Positions 40,888 through 52,145 of a stretch of 64,000 bases of DNA are shown here, piece after piece (positions within the stretch are counted from its first letter, which is position 1; the number at the start of each line of letters is the position of its first letter). A program made the translations under genes and the position numbers. Under the pieces are notes generated by a model. The model was not told the origin of the DNA and did not search any database. It saw only the letters and a program-made list of their open reading frames with translations. Source of the DNA: Anniella stebbinsi (Eukaryota; Chordata; Lepidosauria; Squamata; Anniellidae); NCBI GenBank assembly GCA_029215795.1, contig JARDYH010000003.1, positions 68,642,109-68,706,108 on the forward strand, given 5' to 3'.

Positions 40888-41850
40888 CATGTATGTAGGG
40901 TGACCAGATTTTGGAAACCAAAATCCCGGTCCCCCCCCGCCACCCCCCCACCCAAAACAACCCCCTCCCACCAAGCCACCCCCCCCCAAAAAACACCAGC
41001 CTGGACCTACCAGGTTCTCTTCCTCCGCCGCCCACGCCGGGTCCTCCGCTGCTGCCCCGGCTGGGTCAGCCGCCGCCCCCAGGTCCCCCGCCGCCGCCGG
41101 GTCTTCCTCCTCTGCCGCTGCCGGGTCAGCCTCCAGGTCCTCCGCTGCCACCAGGTCCTCTGCCGCCGGGCTCATAAGGCCAGAGGCCGCGCGGAAGATG
41201 TGGGAGAGGGCCGGATCCGGAAGTGATGTAATCGGCCCTCTCCCGCCTGGCCTCTGGCCTCGTTGGGGCTCGGCGCAATGGCGACGAGCCCCGAGGAGCC
41301 TGGATGCCCACGCAGAAGAGGCGGGGGGAGCTCCCCCGCCTCTTCTGTGTGGGTGTCCGGGCTCCTCGGGGCTCGTCGCCATTGCGACGAGCCCCAAGGA
41401 GGCCAGAGGCCGCGTGGAAGAGACGGGAGAGGGCCAGATCCGGAAGTGATGTAATCGGCCCTCTCCCACCTCTTCCGCGCGGCCTCTGGCCTCACGAGCC
41501 CGGCAGCGGTGGCGAAGGACCTGGCGGTGGTGGAGGACCCGGCGGTGGTGGACCTGGCGGTGGTGGACCTGGCGGTGGTGGCGGCGGAGGAGCCCAGGAA
41601 GCATCCACCCCAGCAGGTAAGTGCCCCCCCTCGCGCCTCGTGCTCCTTACCTGCAGGGGCGGATGCTTCCCGGGCTCCTCCACCGCCACCTCCGCCGGGT
41701 CTACCGCCGCTTGTCGCTACTCGCTGCCACCACCGCGTGACCCCCCGCCATCCCGGTTTTCCTCCGCCGGCCCCCGGTTGGCCTGAGTCGGCCTATGTTT
41801 CCCAGTTAGGACCAGGAAACCCCGGGCAATCTAGTCACCCTACATGTATG
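40888..41850. mobile_element. hAT-type foldback element, family B copy 2, with 8-bp duplication
   Basis: Element 40896-41842 (947 bp) begins TAGGGTGACCAG and ends CTAGTCACCCTA; CATGTATG flanks both sides. A C-rich tract near the left end is followed by a GC-rich palindrome centred near 41330 (GGCCGGATCCGGAAGTGATG mirrored by CATCACTTCCGGATCTGGCC in the other arm). A hairpin at 41599-41670 holds facing CAGGTAAG sites. The 9-bp unit tandem GGCGGTGGT occurs at 41523-41582. No transposase; proline- and glycine-rich frames are composition artefacts. Confidence 0.88.
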
Positions 41851-42756
41851 TATTATTATGTAATATTTTAATTTATTTACAAATATACAAGTTGAGCCTA
41901 GGTGGAAGCAAACAGTATTGCTCTCTTACCAAGCGACAGCCCCAAAAGGACCTTTCCAGAGCTTAAAGGTCCCAGCCTCTCTCCCTCTCTGAATTCTATT
42001 ATTTTAGCTTTTTTTAGACACACACACATTACATGTGTGTATATCACAGCTTGCTCAATGGTGGTAGGAGTGGCGGCTAGGTATACTCTCCCTCCCAATG
42101 GGCTTTTCTCATTCAAAATACTCAAGGATGGTCCTGCTATTTCCGGGCTATTCTGAGCAATTCACCAGCTATCTCCCTAACAAAAGGAGGGAATGGCCAA
42201 GTCTGGCTGGCAGGTTGGGCCACTGTTCCTAACATCATTGATGAACAAAACCATACTATAGCATCTCATGCTCAAAATACCAGCAGAAGTTTGAAAACAC
42301 AGATGAAAAGTAAGTATCAGTGTAGATCTGGCAGTTATATTCATAGCAAGATGATTTGCACTGAGTTTAATAAAATGCTTAACAATGAGTGATCAACACT
42401 GTTTGACAGTGAAATCTATTCTATTACAGAGTCAAAGGTAATGTTAGTTTGCAGAGAATGAATACTGACTGGATTATATTAGCTAAATGGGAAAAGATGA
42501 TCCCAATATATTAGTGTCAAAAACAATCATGTTACAAAATCAGTGACTGTAGCTGGGTTGGGCAAATTTGTCTAGCCTCACACCAGTCAAAAATCTCAGA
42601 TCTGAAGAGAGCTTTTACCACTCAACCCACAAAAATGAGAAATAAGATCCATTGAAGGCTGCTGGTGGTTTATAAACACGGCCTGAAAATTATTGCTAGG
42701 AGGAGTAAATATTAACTTCTCCCTCAGGATGCTGTTTGCCCTTATATTTGCAAAAC
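41851..42756. other. No recognised feature
   Basis: AT-rich; nothing recognised. Confidence 0.4.
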
Positions 42757-43165
42757 ACCCAGGGCCATCTCAAGACATTTTGCTGCCTGAGACAAAATAG
42801 CAAATCACACTTGCCCTTCCTCCAGCTCCTCACCAAGTCAAGGTGGATAGATAGCACCCCAAGCTGCCCAATTTACGTTGAAACCGGGAAAAGAAAATCC
42901 CATAACCATCTTTTCCTGGGAGTGAAAATACAATACAAGTAAAGTAATCCCATGCATGTTTAGACAAAAAACAGGCCTACAATTCCCAGCATTCCCTAGC
43001 CAGCTCTGCTGGCTGGAGGATGCCGGGAGTTGCAGGACTGTTTTCTATCTAAACATGCATACGATTGTGCCTAAATAACTGAAACTGCTTCCTTTTCATG
43101 ACACCCAAAATCAGCTGCCTGAGGCAGTCGCCTCACTCTGCCTAGTGACAGGGCCAGTCTGGCAA
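42757..43165. repeat. TGCCTGAGGCAG-type repeat enclosing an inverted repeat
   Basis: CAGGGCCATCTCAAGACATT and TGCTGCCTGAGAC at the left, CAGCTGCCTGAGGCAGTCGC and GTGACAGGGCCAGTCTGG at the right. Between them ACAATTCCCAGCATTCCCTA mirrors TGCCGGGAGTTGCAGG, and CATGCATGTTTAGA mirrors TCTAAACATGCAT, so a short palindromic element (about 42951-43062) is nested inside. Confidence 0.45.
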
Positions 43166-43445
43166 ACATTCTGTATATGCCTCTGGAAGAAGAGTAGCAT
43201 GTGGAGATACATGCCCTAGACAAGCCCCAACTCCACTTACTCTTGGTTCTTCCAACATTCTATGCTGTTTGGGACGGGAGCTTTGTTTCCTTTTCCCGCC
43301 ACATGCAATGCCTCTGCTCAATTACAGCTCTCAGTGTCCACCTCCAATAGAAAGGTGAAGCATGTATTCTGTAGTGCTGCTTTCCCACCACCCTACAATG
43401 CTTCAGGGACATATAGAAACAGGCAAAGTCGGAAGGAAAAAGACG

Positions 43446-43780
43446 GTGATGCTTAGGCTGACCATATGAAAAGGAGGACAGGGCTCATGTAACTTTAACA
43501 GTTGTAGAGAAAGGGGAATTTCTGCCAGTGTCATTTGTATGCAATTAGTTCCTAGTGAAATTCCCTCTTCATCACAACAGTTAAAGTTGCAAGGGCTCTG
43601 CCTTCTTTTGTATATGGTCACTCTAGTATAGTGCCTGCAACTTTAACTGTTGTGAGGAAGAGGGAATTTCACCAGGTACTCATTGCATACAATGACCCTG
43701 GATGAAATTCCCTTTTCTCTACAACTGTTAAAGGTACATCAGCCCTGTCCTCCTTTTCATATGGTCAGCCTAGTGATGCT
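43446..43780. mobile_element. Inverted-dimer hAT-type MITE with perfect 8-bp duplication
   Basis: Element 43454-43772 begins TAGGCTGACCATATGAAAAG and ends CTTTTCATATGGTCAGCCTA, a 20-bp perfect inverted pair; GTGATGCT flanks both sides. The first monomer ends GGTCACTCTA at about 43625, then GTATAGTGCCTGC joins a second inverted, slightly truncated monomer. The duplication surrounds the whole dimer, so it transposed as one unit. Confidence 0.88.
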
Positions 43781-44170
43781 ATTACTACATTTGTATGTGT
43801 GCACATGTGCATTTATGGCCAGTAACTATCAGTGTTGAGGAGCATTAGTATGCTCCTAAGTCTGCTTAGACAGCAAGTTTCAGATCAGACAGCCAGACTG
43901 CACTTCACAGTGTTAATGAAGACTTTTTTTAACACATACACATGGGAGAATTTGGGAAGGAGCAATGGTGGTGGGAGCACAGTGACCCCAATTAAAAAGA
44001 CAAGCTTCAGCTAATCTACACAATTAGCACAATGTGTAATTTGGTTCAGAGAGACCAAGGGACCCCATTTGGTCTGCTTGTATTAACCTATACACAAACA
44101 GACATACCTCTCAAAGTTGGACACATCTAACTCAAAATATTTTAAAGGGTGTGAAGTGCCAATACTATTG
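43781..44170. other. No recognised feature
   Basis: Nothing recognised. Confidence 0.4.
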
Positions 44171-44193
44171 TAATAAATAAATAAATAAATAAC
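44171..44193 (+). repeat. (AAAT)n microsatellite
   Basis: TAATAAATAAATAAATAAAT, probably a LINE or SINE tail. Confidence 0.7.
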
Positions 44194-44690
44194 CCAACCC
44201 AAATGAACACTACCACACTGGATGGCCTCGCATCAAAATTCCTGCACCAAATAGGTTATTCCAGAATACATACATGCATGCATATGCCTGCCCAACCTAG
44301 AATATCTACAAGGAATTAGAGTCCAAAATCTTCCTAGGCAGTTTGTTCTATTGATGAAACACTGGGGTATCTTTTCCTCCTACTGAACACGGTATTTAGT
44401 CCACATTATTTTGCCCTAAGCTTAGTGAACAAATTGTTTTCTTGCTTCACCCTTTCATATATTTGAAACTCCAGTATATCCCTTTGTGATTTTCTTCCTC
44501 TATGCATCTAGCCATATCAGACTTTCCTCATGTTTTGCTCTCCTAGGCCTCTGGATTTTTTCCAACTTTTCAATATCCTCTTAAAATGTATTGTCTAAGT
44601 CACAGTATGGCAATGCTAGAGTCATAATGTTGCAGCTTCTTAAAAGATATATGTTTTGTTGCTAAAAAAAAATAAGACAAATTAAAAATT
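44194..44690. other. No recognised feature
   Basis: AT-rich with no motif recognised. Confidence 0.4.
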
Positions 44691-44699
44691 AACCAATCA

Positions 44700-45062
44700 G
44701 TGGATCGGGATGATATTCATCCCAGAGTTCTTCAATATCTCAAATGTAAAATTGCTGATCCTCTAAAAATATGCAATTTGTTCCTGCAATTGTCCTCTAA
44801 ACATAAGGACCAGAAAGTGGTCACTGTAGCAACCATTCTTTTAAAGGATCCAAGACATTGCAAGCCAGTTAACTTAATGTCTGTTCCGGGAGAACTGGTG
44901 AAAAGCATTTTTAAAGTTATCAAGCATATACAAAAGCAAATCTTGCCGAAGAAGAAAAACATGGCTACTTTATCCACCTGTATTTCAGAACACCTGAACA
45001 TCGTCTCTTCAGATATATTTTCTTCCCAAGATTCTGCAGGGAATGGGATTCTGTTCATTTAA
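44700..45062 (+). pseudogene. CR1-type LINE: N-terminal reverse transcriptase remnant
   Basis: The frame shows DIHPRVLQYL, IADPLKI, then KDPRHCKPVNLMSVPGEL and VIKHIQKQI. The DGIHPRVL...A.PL...NYRPVSL.SVPGK order is the CR1 reverse transcriptase start. Catalytic core segments are absent and short deletions are evident, so this is a decayed fragment. Confidence 0.75.
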
Positions 45063-45395
45063 AGTGTGTTATAATTAGCAAAATAATTACAATAATGATA
45101 GTTCTGATGGCTTCCTTATACAACTTTGAAAAGGCAAGAAACAAAAACAACCACTGCTATGACAGTAGAAGGTGTAAAACTCCCACACACCTCCATTCTT
45201 TCACACTCCTCTCTCTTGCTCTCTTTTGTATAGATGAAATAGTTCAGCATTTGTGATTTGGCTAATAAAATTAATTAACAATCCCCGTTTTAGATTGTCC
45301 AACAGTTTTTTTTTCTGAATGCCTTCTAATTATAGAAAAGGAAATTAAGATAAGCAAAAATTTCTTCTGGAATATAAATGTATGTGAATAATATT
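45063..45395. other. No recognised feature
   Basis: AT-rich; nothing recognised. Confidence 0.4.
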
Positions 45396-45510
45396 GGGGT
45401 AGATCCTGACTTAATCATGCTTAGAGTAGACTCATTGAAATCAATGGGGCAAGTTGATTTCAGTAGGTCAGCGCTAAAGCATGCCTAAGTCTGGATCCAA
45501 CCCACAGAAA
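45396..45510. repeat. Short palindromic amniote-type repeat
   Basis: CATTGAAATCAATGGGGCAA, TTGATTTCAGTAGGTCAGCG and AAGCATGCCTAAGTCTGGAT fit the repeat seen at 27.06 and 54.94 kb. Confidence 0.45.
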
Positions 45511-45959
45511 TTTGTGGTAATATTCAAATCAGAGATGGGCAACCTTCAAGCCTCTTTTGTGAATTTTTCAAGGGTGAATCACCATGAAGGTTTCCTAAGA
45601 AGCTTATCGTTATGCTCCACAAAGGGAACATGTCAAGGAGGAGCTGGGAAGCGCAATGTCGTTGTTACTATTGTGCCGCCGTGCCGTCCTATTTCTCCTG
45701 CAACTCATAATAATTTCGTACAACATGCAGCATTAAAATCTGTCTCTGTGAAATTAAATCCACATTGCGACAATCTGTTTTGCAGTTGTCTCAGGATCAC
45801 TTGATATTTATGTGTGTCATTTCTAAATATGGAAGAGTCAGAATGAAATCCAGTTCTCAGGTGATTTTGGAAGAATGTTCAGCTAGCAAATGATTTATAC
45901 AAAATACTCTCACGCTGTGGGTTAGATCCAAAGAAGCCTGATCCCCACCCAGCTGGAAC

Positions 45960-47117
45960 GTCTTGGGAGGGGTCGGATTTTGCGGGCGGGAAGAAGAAAA
46001 GAAAGAAGACTATACACATGCAAGGCATGTGTGTAGCCTGGCGCAGAGGCGGAGCCAAGCCTATAAAGCCTCGCCCTGCATGGACATCCGGCCTCTTCTT
46101 TTCTGGCTCTGGCGGAGAGAAGAGGCAGCAGTAGAGTTGAGAGAAAGTGTGAGGCCACGAAGCGCTTACTCGCGAACACACACTTATACTGGTGACGGGA
46201 GAAAGACGAAGGTGGAGAGAAGAGACAGTGTGCAGCTGCACACGCATCGAGAGAGCTGGGGCTGGGAGGCTTCCCTGCCCCAACTGTTTGGAGTTTTTGA
46301 GGGTTGGGTTGGAGGAGAAAGCGGCCTACCTTTCTGTCAGCCCTGTTTGGGTGGCAGTTGGTGGTGGGGCTTTGGGGGGACTTTCTTTGCACCCCCCTTT
46401 TTTCACAGTTTAGCTCTCAGCACCTGGATTGCTGTTTCCCCACCCTCCCTCAATTAAGCTGCGGAGGGTGCCCATGGGTGCCAGCTTGGGGAAGCATGAT
46501 CTGGCTGGATCCTTTCTAGTCCAGTGTGGGGCTGAGAGGCAGAATCTGCTGGAGTGCCTGGGCTATAGCCAGGCCTCTACTCAGTAGGCTTCCACTTTAG
46601 CAGCCCTGGGGGTTGGTAGGCAGCAGTTAGGCCCCTCCCTGATGTTTGGCCCTGGTTTTGGTCTAGCAGCCATTTTGTGGACACAAGCCATTTTAACTGG
46701 AGCAAAGAGACTTTTGTAGGCAGCAGCCAGTTTAAGGAGGCTTCATTTAGGAACTGGGCGGCTGGGCCTTTGTAGCGGCCTACTAGACTTAGTGAGCCAC
46801 AGTCAGGTGCCCTCCCCCAACTGGGCCGACTTTATTTATTTTATTCCATACCGCCCCATAGCCGAAGCTCCCACTTTAGGATGGGTGGCCATTTTGTGGA
46901 CCATAGTTGAAGGACATTATAGGCGGCCATTTTGGGGAGCAAATTGCTAGTTAATCTATAAATTATCTCACTCTTTGCATTCTTTTATTGCCTCATAGCT
47001 GAAGCATCGGGGTGACATTATTATAAATTTGCATTTATATAGTGACTCATAGCTGAAGTTATACGGCTGGTTGCAGAGTGGCATAAATAAAATTGAAGCT
47101 TGAGAAGCTAGAGAGTT
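45960..47117 (+). promoter_or_regulatory. Probable leader/promoter region of a DIRS-like element
   Basis: A TATA-like CTATAAAG at 46061-46068 lies in a GC-rich context (GCGGAGCCAAGC before it, CTCGCCCTGCATGG after). Downstream to 47117 is non-coding with repeated GCCATTTTG blocks (about 46670, 46690, 46888, 46927). A LINE-tail-like TTATTTTATTCCATACCGCC interrupts it near 46830-46880. It directly precedes the gag-like frame. Assignment to that element is inferred from position. Confidence 0.5.
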
Positions 47118-48422
47118 GTGCCGCCTAAGAAGGGTGAGGGTGGGAAGAAGAGCAAGGGTAAGGCTCAGCGCCCGCCAGCCAAATGCCCCACTGTACAACC
47201 CTATGCTTCCTCTGATGAGGAGGTACCTGATATGGCAATGGTATTAAAGCGCATTATAGCTCTAGAACAAGACAATGCAAGGCTTAAACATAAATTGGTA
47301 GGAGCCAAGAGTCCCAGCTCAGGTGTAGGGCACTCATTTAGGAAGGCAGTGGATAAATCTTGGGTTCCCGTTTCAGAAATTATGGCCCCAGTTGGGGATT
47401 TTGAAATGCACGTGGAGCAAACGATGACTTCAAAGGAACCAATGCCGGAAGCACAAGTCCATGAGCCAGCAGCATCTATGGCTGCCAGCACAATGGTTCA
47501 GGGTGAGTACAATGCAGCACACACCTCAGGATGTCCAGGGTGGCCACCTTATGGGCCTTGGGGCATGCCTACTTGGGGGACAGGACACACGTGGCCATTT
47601 AACCAACCCATTGGGGTTGAAGAAAATGGTATAGTTGAGAGGCCAGGGCAGGAGTCCCCATCATTGGCATGCACATCTGTTTGGCAGCCATCTGTGAGCA
47701 CTCCAAAGCACAGTTCAACACAAAGTGCATGTAGGTTGGAGGTGAATAACACCCTTCCAATAACTCAAGTATCACAAGAGTTGCAAACAGATGGGGAATT
47801 GGTATCGATGCCCAAAAATGTTGACCCTTATGTGTCAGCAATGGGGTCCAAGGTGCCTTATGGAGCGGTTTCAACTCCATTGGGCTACCACCTGTTGCCT
47901 GTTACCAAGGAGAAGATTTGGAGGGGTGAATACATAAATGTATTCTCTCTGCTATTTCAAGAGGAAGAAAGTAAGGATAAGGATTAGGATAGGGACCAGG
48001 AGAGAAGTAGAACAAGAAGGTGGACTGCAGGTGGGCAAATTGCTTAGTGGGATATATAATCTTTATGGGGGTGGTTCAGCAGAAACACCCAGAGAAAGGA
48101 GCCATACTTACAAAATACTTAGAAAATGTTTTGATGCTACTCTGAATACCTGGGGCCAGCCTGGATTGGATATGATAAAGCATTTAGGCTTAAAGCAGTT
48201 TTTAATCCCGAAATACACTGGGACGTTAGGGAGCCGGAATTATGGATGCAATTCATGACTCCAGCTAGGTCAGTTGTAGGGGCGGGGTTCCTAGCCGGGA
48301 CCGCGCCAGCCTGCGGATTGGCTGGGCAGGCGGTTCAATCCCGCCTATTGTGCTGGAAATTTAGTTCCAAAGGCAGTTGTGCTAGGAATCCCTGTGGATT
48401 CCAACATGAATGCTTCATTTGA
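47118..48422 (+). pseudogene. DIRS-like gag remnant with CCCH zinc finger
   Basis: The frame opens at a GTG where an ATG would be expected and starts PPKKGEGGKKSKGKAQRPP. A lysine-rich start is followed by an acidic SSDEEVPD patch and a short coiled-coil-like ALEQDNARLKHKL. The first in-frame stop is at 47985-47987; four more stops follow (TAG, TAA, TAG, TGA) before an open stretch reading YLGPAWIGYDKAFRLKAV, IHWDVREPELWMQFM and then CWKFSSKGSCARNPCGFQHE. The W.GYD..F......WD....LW...M block followed by a C-x8-C-x4-C-x3-H finger is typical of the gag-like protein of DIRS-type retrotransposons, which packages element RNA. All pieces are in one frame. Other-frame open stretch at 47938-48258 is a shadow. 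Confidence 0.7.
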
Positions 48423-49100
48423 ACAAATGAAACTGAACTGGAGGAATGAAACTTAAACATGGAATGAATCTTAACCAGAGAAATGAAACTCTCCTCTCAG
48501 GGATACCTCTCCCAACAGAAAAACCCCAGGCTTCTAAGCCTGACTTTGGGGCTGTATTCATGGTGCTGGATTGGCACTGCTCCACCGCCAAACCCCACTC
48601 TCTTACTGGTGTGTGGTGGCAGCCACTTGTCCTAACGAGAGGAAGCAGCGTGGGCTTTACAGGGCCATTAGGCTTACCGCGCCCACCCCTCCCCTCCTGC
48701 GGCTTCCTGTGACCAATAGGAGGTCACCTTCCTCCTGGAAATGCCCTCAGAGTGGCTCCAAGCAAGGACAGACCAGCTGTAAGTCCCTTACTTTTCATCC
48801 ACACATCTTCACTTCTTTGTCCCGGGGTGGCTTCGAATCAGCAACTGCACCATCTAACTGATGCAGTGTGGATTCGGAGCCACCCCATTGGAAAGACGAC
48901 ATCAAGACAACCCCTTTATTACTTTCCCTCTGTAGGCCTCAAAACTTCACACCCATGCACAAAAAGGAAGTATGATCAGGTTTGGGGGGAAGTCCAAGGT
49001 TTGCAGAAGTACAAAATAATCTCAAGGGGAAAAAAATCCTACAGCCCTCATTAAGGGGAGAGAACCCCAAACAGACCAACAAGGACTGAGCATGTTCAGT
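48423..49100. other. No recognised feature
   Basis: A 15-20 base segment TTTGCAGAAGTACAAA (about 48999) recurs at 56314. Otherwise nothing recognised; the DIRS-like element seems to end near 48430. Confidence 0.35.
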
Positions 49101-50055
49101 GACCACAGAATGTTGATTGGCTATGGGTGGGTTTTTGTATGACTTATGTCAACCTGTACGACATCTAGCACAACATTTTTGCCAATTAAATATGTAATAG
49201 TAGTATACCTTTAAAAAATAATAGAGGACCAGAATATTAACTAAATATGCTTCCTTCAGGACTTCCCTTTTCCAAGTGTATATATTTATGCTCCAAATTT
49301 CATCCTTTGCCCTGAATAGGAACAACAGAAAGGAAAGATCCAAACTAGTGAAGCTGTGATGTGGTTGGGGGAAATACTTTGGTATTTAACTGTAGTTGAT
49401 TAGTCTACTGAGATTAGAATTGTAGAATTCTGAATTTAAGCCTCCATTTATCAGACAAAAAGCTAGTAGGATGGAAAGGAGCCAAGTAATTACCTCAGCA
49501 ACTCATCTGTCAAACCTTTCACAGTACTTCAACTAGAGTTTACTGAAAGAAGATTCCATTGCACAGCAACAAATAATTCCAATAGGAGGAAAGTACAGCT
49601 CATTGGAGTGAATCTACAGTTTACACGGGTGCATTTCTAAAAGTCTGGGATGCCACATTTAGGTTCCTTTTTGTCCTTTTTCCTTCTTACATGACTAAAC
49701 AATCCAGACCTATGTTCTAAATTAAATAATAGTCACTACAATGTCAAATCATATACGTTCCAACTTTTCCTATATATCTGATACCACCATCCTTTACAAA
49801 TTACTGCCCTTCTTCTTGCCTTTAGGGAATGTCATATTAAAATTTGTTTAGCATTAGCTGCTAATAGATTTGTCCTTTTCTAGGTTTAAGCCCCCAACTC
49901 TAGGTTTGAAGAAGATAAACTCCACGCTGGTGGTGGGATTATTTAGTAATGATGCCTCCTGTTAGATAGGCAGTTAGCAGAAAAAAACAAAAAAAGACAA
50001 ACCAGAATGAGCATTTACCAATCCCCCCCCCCCCCATGCACACAGGCTATCTTAG
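49101..50055. other. AT-rich stretch, nothing recognised
   Basis: A C11 run lies near 50024. No gene or repeat seen. Confidence 0.4.
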
Positions 50056-50150
50056 GTCCTTTCTACACCTATGGGTTTAGAGGGAGGGAGTGGGGATGAT
50101 CCCGGATGTACCTGCTTCTGGGATCGTCCCTGGGTGTCCAAATCATGATT
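50056..50150 (+). repeat. GGTGTAGAGGGAGG-family fragment
   Basis: GGTCCTTTCTACACCTATGG, TTAGAGGGAGGGAGTGGGGA and GGGATCGTCCCTGGGTGTCC match the left part of the copy at 34.5 kb. Confidence 0.55.
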
Positions 50151-50585
50151 AATAAAACATTTCTGAAAAAAATACTAGGCATGATCCTCCATCCATTACT
50201 TTTGTGAAAGTCCAGTTCACTGCTCTCTTCGTAGTGGCTCATAATACACACAAACTTTCATGAGGCAGGATTTGGCATTTGTATTTGGTACAGTATTTAC
50301 AACTGCTAGTGTTTTTCAGTTACCTACTGTTCATCCTTACCAAAGACAAGTAATGTCTATAGCTGACTAACAAATGGACAGGTTGGAAAGAGCCCTTAGT
50401 TTGATACAACAAAGGTTTACACACCTGTCAGAGTTGGAGAGATTGTACCTAAGTTGTACAGAAAAACATCCTGAATTTCCAGCATTCTACAGCCAGCAGC
50501 AGGGGGAAAAAAGTTGTATAGAAAGCTCCAAATGGAAGGACTCAATCAAGAAAGAGAAAGAAACTGAGGGAATAGGATGAAACCA

Positions 50586-50769
50586 GTGAAGGCTGGTGGC
50601 TCTGATTTAATGAGGTGGTAAATCTGTTCTGTGTTTCAGTCAGAACTTTAAAGGAGCTACCAAGGTGCTCTACATATTGGGATAGCTCCTTTAGAGTCCT
50701 GACAGGTTCTGACTGAAAACCGGAGTGGATTCACCGGCCCACTAACATCGGAATCACTAGCCTCCACTG
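50586..50769. mobile_element. CAGTGGAGGCTGG-family palindromic MITE
   Basis: CAGTGAAGGCTGGTGGCTCT at the left mirrors the right end TAGCCTCCACTG. Inner arms TCAGTCAGAACTTTAAAGGA and TCCTTTAGAGTCCTGACAGG meet around 50680. Flanks GATGAAAC and CATAAAAC agree at 6 of 8 positions, suggesting a decayed duplication. Confidence 0.65.
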
Positions 50770-51594
50770 CATAAAACATGCCCGTGGAAGGGGGCAGAAT
50801 GAAATAATGGGTGGAGTTAGTGTCAGTTGGGAAAGTCAGTTTGAAAGTAGGAGCTGAGGCAATTGACTGGGTAGAGGAGAAAGAGAATTAATTGACTTAG
50901 AAGTGGGAGGTGACAGGGATGACAGTAAGATCACAAAAGTGAGGTTAGGCTATTAGAACCATAACCTATCATTCTTTATCACATGATTACTTGCTATGGA
51001 TGTAGTTTGATACAGTGAAGCTTTCAAACAAAATTATGCAGCTGCCAGAGTTGAAACACTGGCCCCAAGGCCAACTTCTGCCATAGTGACCCCCAATAGC
51101 CCTTTGAGGGAGGGGTCTGTCCACTTCATTCCCCTGAAAGGGGGCTGCCCAGCAGAAGAGGGTGGGGGCAGCTGTAAAACTCTTTCCCTCAAACTACTTC
51201 CTTCTGGCTTCCAACTGTATGAACTGCAAAGCTACCTCTTGGTTAAGAAAGTCTGCCATGTAGTGACTGAATATGGTACTGCAGGTTTCAACCTCACAGA
51301 CACATTGAAATTAATAATAAGTAATACATTTTAAGAAACAACTAACTCTGAGGTGTACACCCATAATATCTCCTTAGTCTGCATGGTACATTTCATGTGT
51401 CTTGGTTTCACGGTCTTGGAGGACATACAAACTATTACAATGAAGCAGTACATCTTTAAAAAGTTGGATTGGCTGCCATTTTGTTTTAAGATGACAGATG
51501 AAATTTTCACAATGCCTAAAACCATGCCAGACAGAGGTAGAACAAATCCCTAAAAGTTTCATATCATCAAGGACATACAAACAAACACTTCCTT
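50770..51594. other. No recognised feature
   Basis: Nothing recognised. Confidence 0.4.
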
Positions 51595-51713
51595 GAGCCT
51601 ATCTACACTACTGCTTTAAAACGGTTTATAACAGTTTTAAACCGGTCAATAAAGGTTATTAACCAGTTTAAAACTGTTATAAACTGTTTTAAAGTAGTAG
51701 TGTAGATAGGCTC
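51595..51713. repeat. Near-perfect 119-bp palindrome, TTTAAA-rich MITE
   Basis: GAGCCTATCTACACTACTGC is mirrored by GTAGTGTAGATAGGCTC; inside, AAAACGGTTTATAACAGTTT mirrors AAACTGTTATAAACTGTTTT. Few mismatches over about 58 bp per arm. Confidence 0.8.
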
Positions 51714-51801
51714 TATGAGTGAAATCACACTGTTACAATTGCTAACAGCTGACTGAATTCATAGTTGATTATATGAACATTGGCAGAAGTAGTCTGCAAC
51801 A

Positions 51802-51952
51802 TAGAACCTATATACACTATTGCTTTAAAACAGTTTAAAACTGTTTAAAGTGGTTTATAACAGTAGTGACAACTGTTGGGGCCCAAGACACACTCCATAT
51901 ACAGTTTTCAAAACATTTTCAAAGTGTTATATCCTGCTTGTGTAGATAGGCT
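51802..51952. repeat. TTTAAA-rich / GACAACTGTTGG MITE
   Basis: Starts CCTATATACACTATTGCTTT and ends CTGCTTGTGTAGATAGGCTC, with ACAGTAGTGACAACTGTTGG in the middle. Same ends as the palindrome 90 bp upstream but a longer middle, shared with 19291-19431 and 28456-28565. Confidence 0.65.
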
Positions 51953-52145
51953 CATAGTCTTAGAAGAATCCAGAACTGTAGTTTTATTGGTATTAGTTGA
52001 TTTTAAATATTGTTTATTCTTTTGTATTTGACTTCTTTCTTTCTATCTTTCTTTCACTGTTCAGAGCTCAGGAATGTTTTTGGATATAGAGTGGTTCATA
52101 AATGTTGTAAATGAATAGAAATAAGTAAGCAATATCTTCCTCCCG

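Noticed and set aside
40882..41871. Proline- and glycine-rich frames up to 240 codons
   Set aside because: They arise from GC-rich short tandem repeats such as GGCGGTGGT within a hAT element and exist on both strands.
44700..45062. Host gene of 120 codons
   Set aside because: Matches the CR1 reverse transcriptase start motif order (DIHPRVL...VNLMSVPG) and lacks introns or conserved host features.
47938..48258. 106-codon frame after the gag stop as a continuation by frameshift
   Set aside because: The recognisable GYD/WD/LW and CCCH blocks lie in the original gag phase, so no frameshift is needed; this frame is a shadow.
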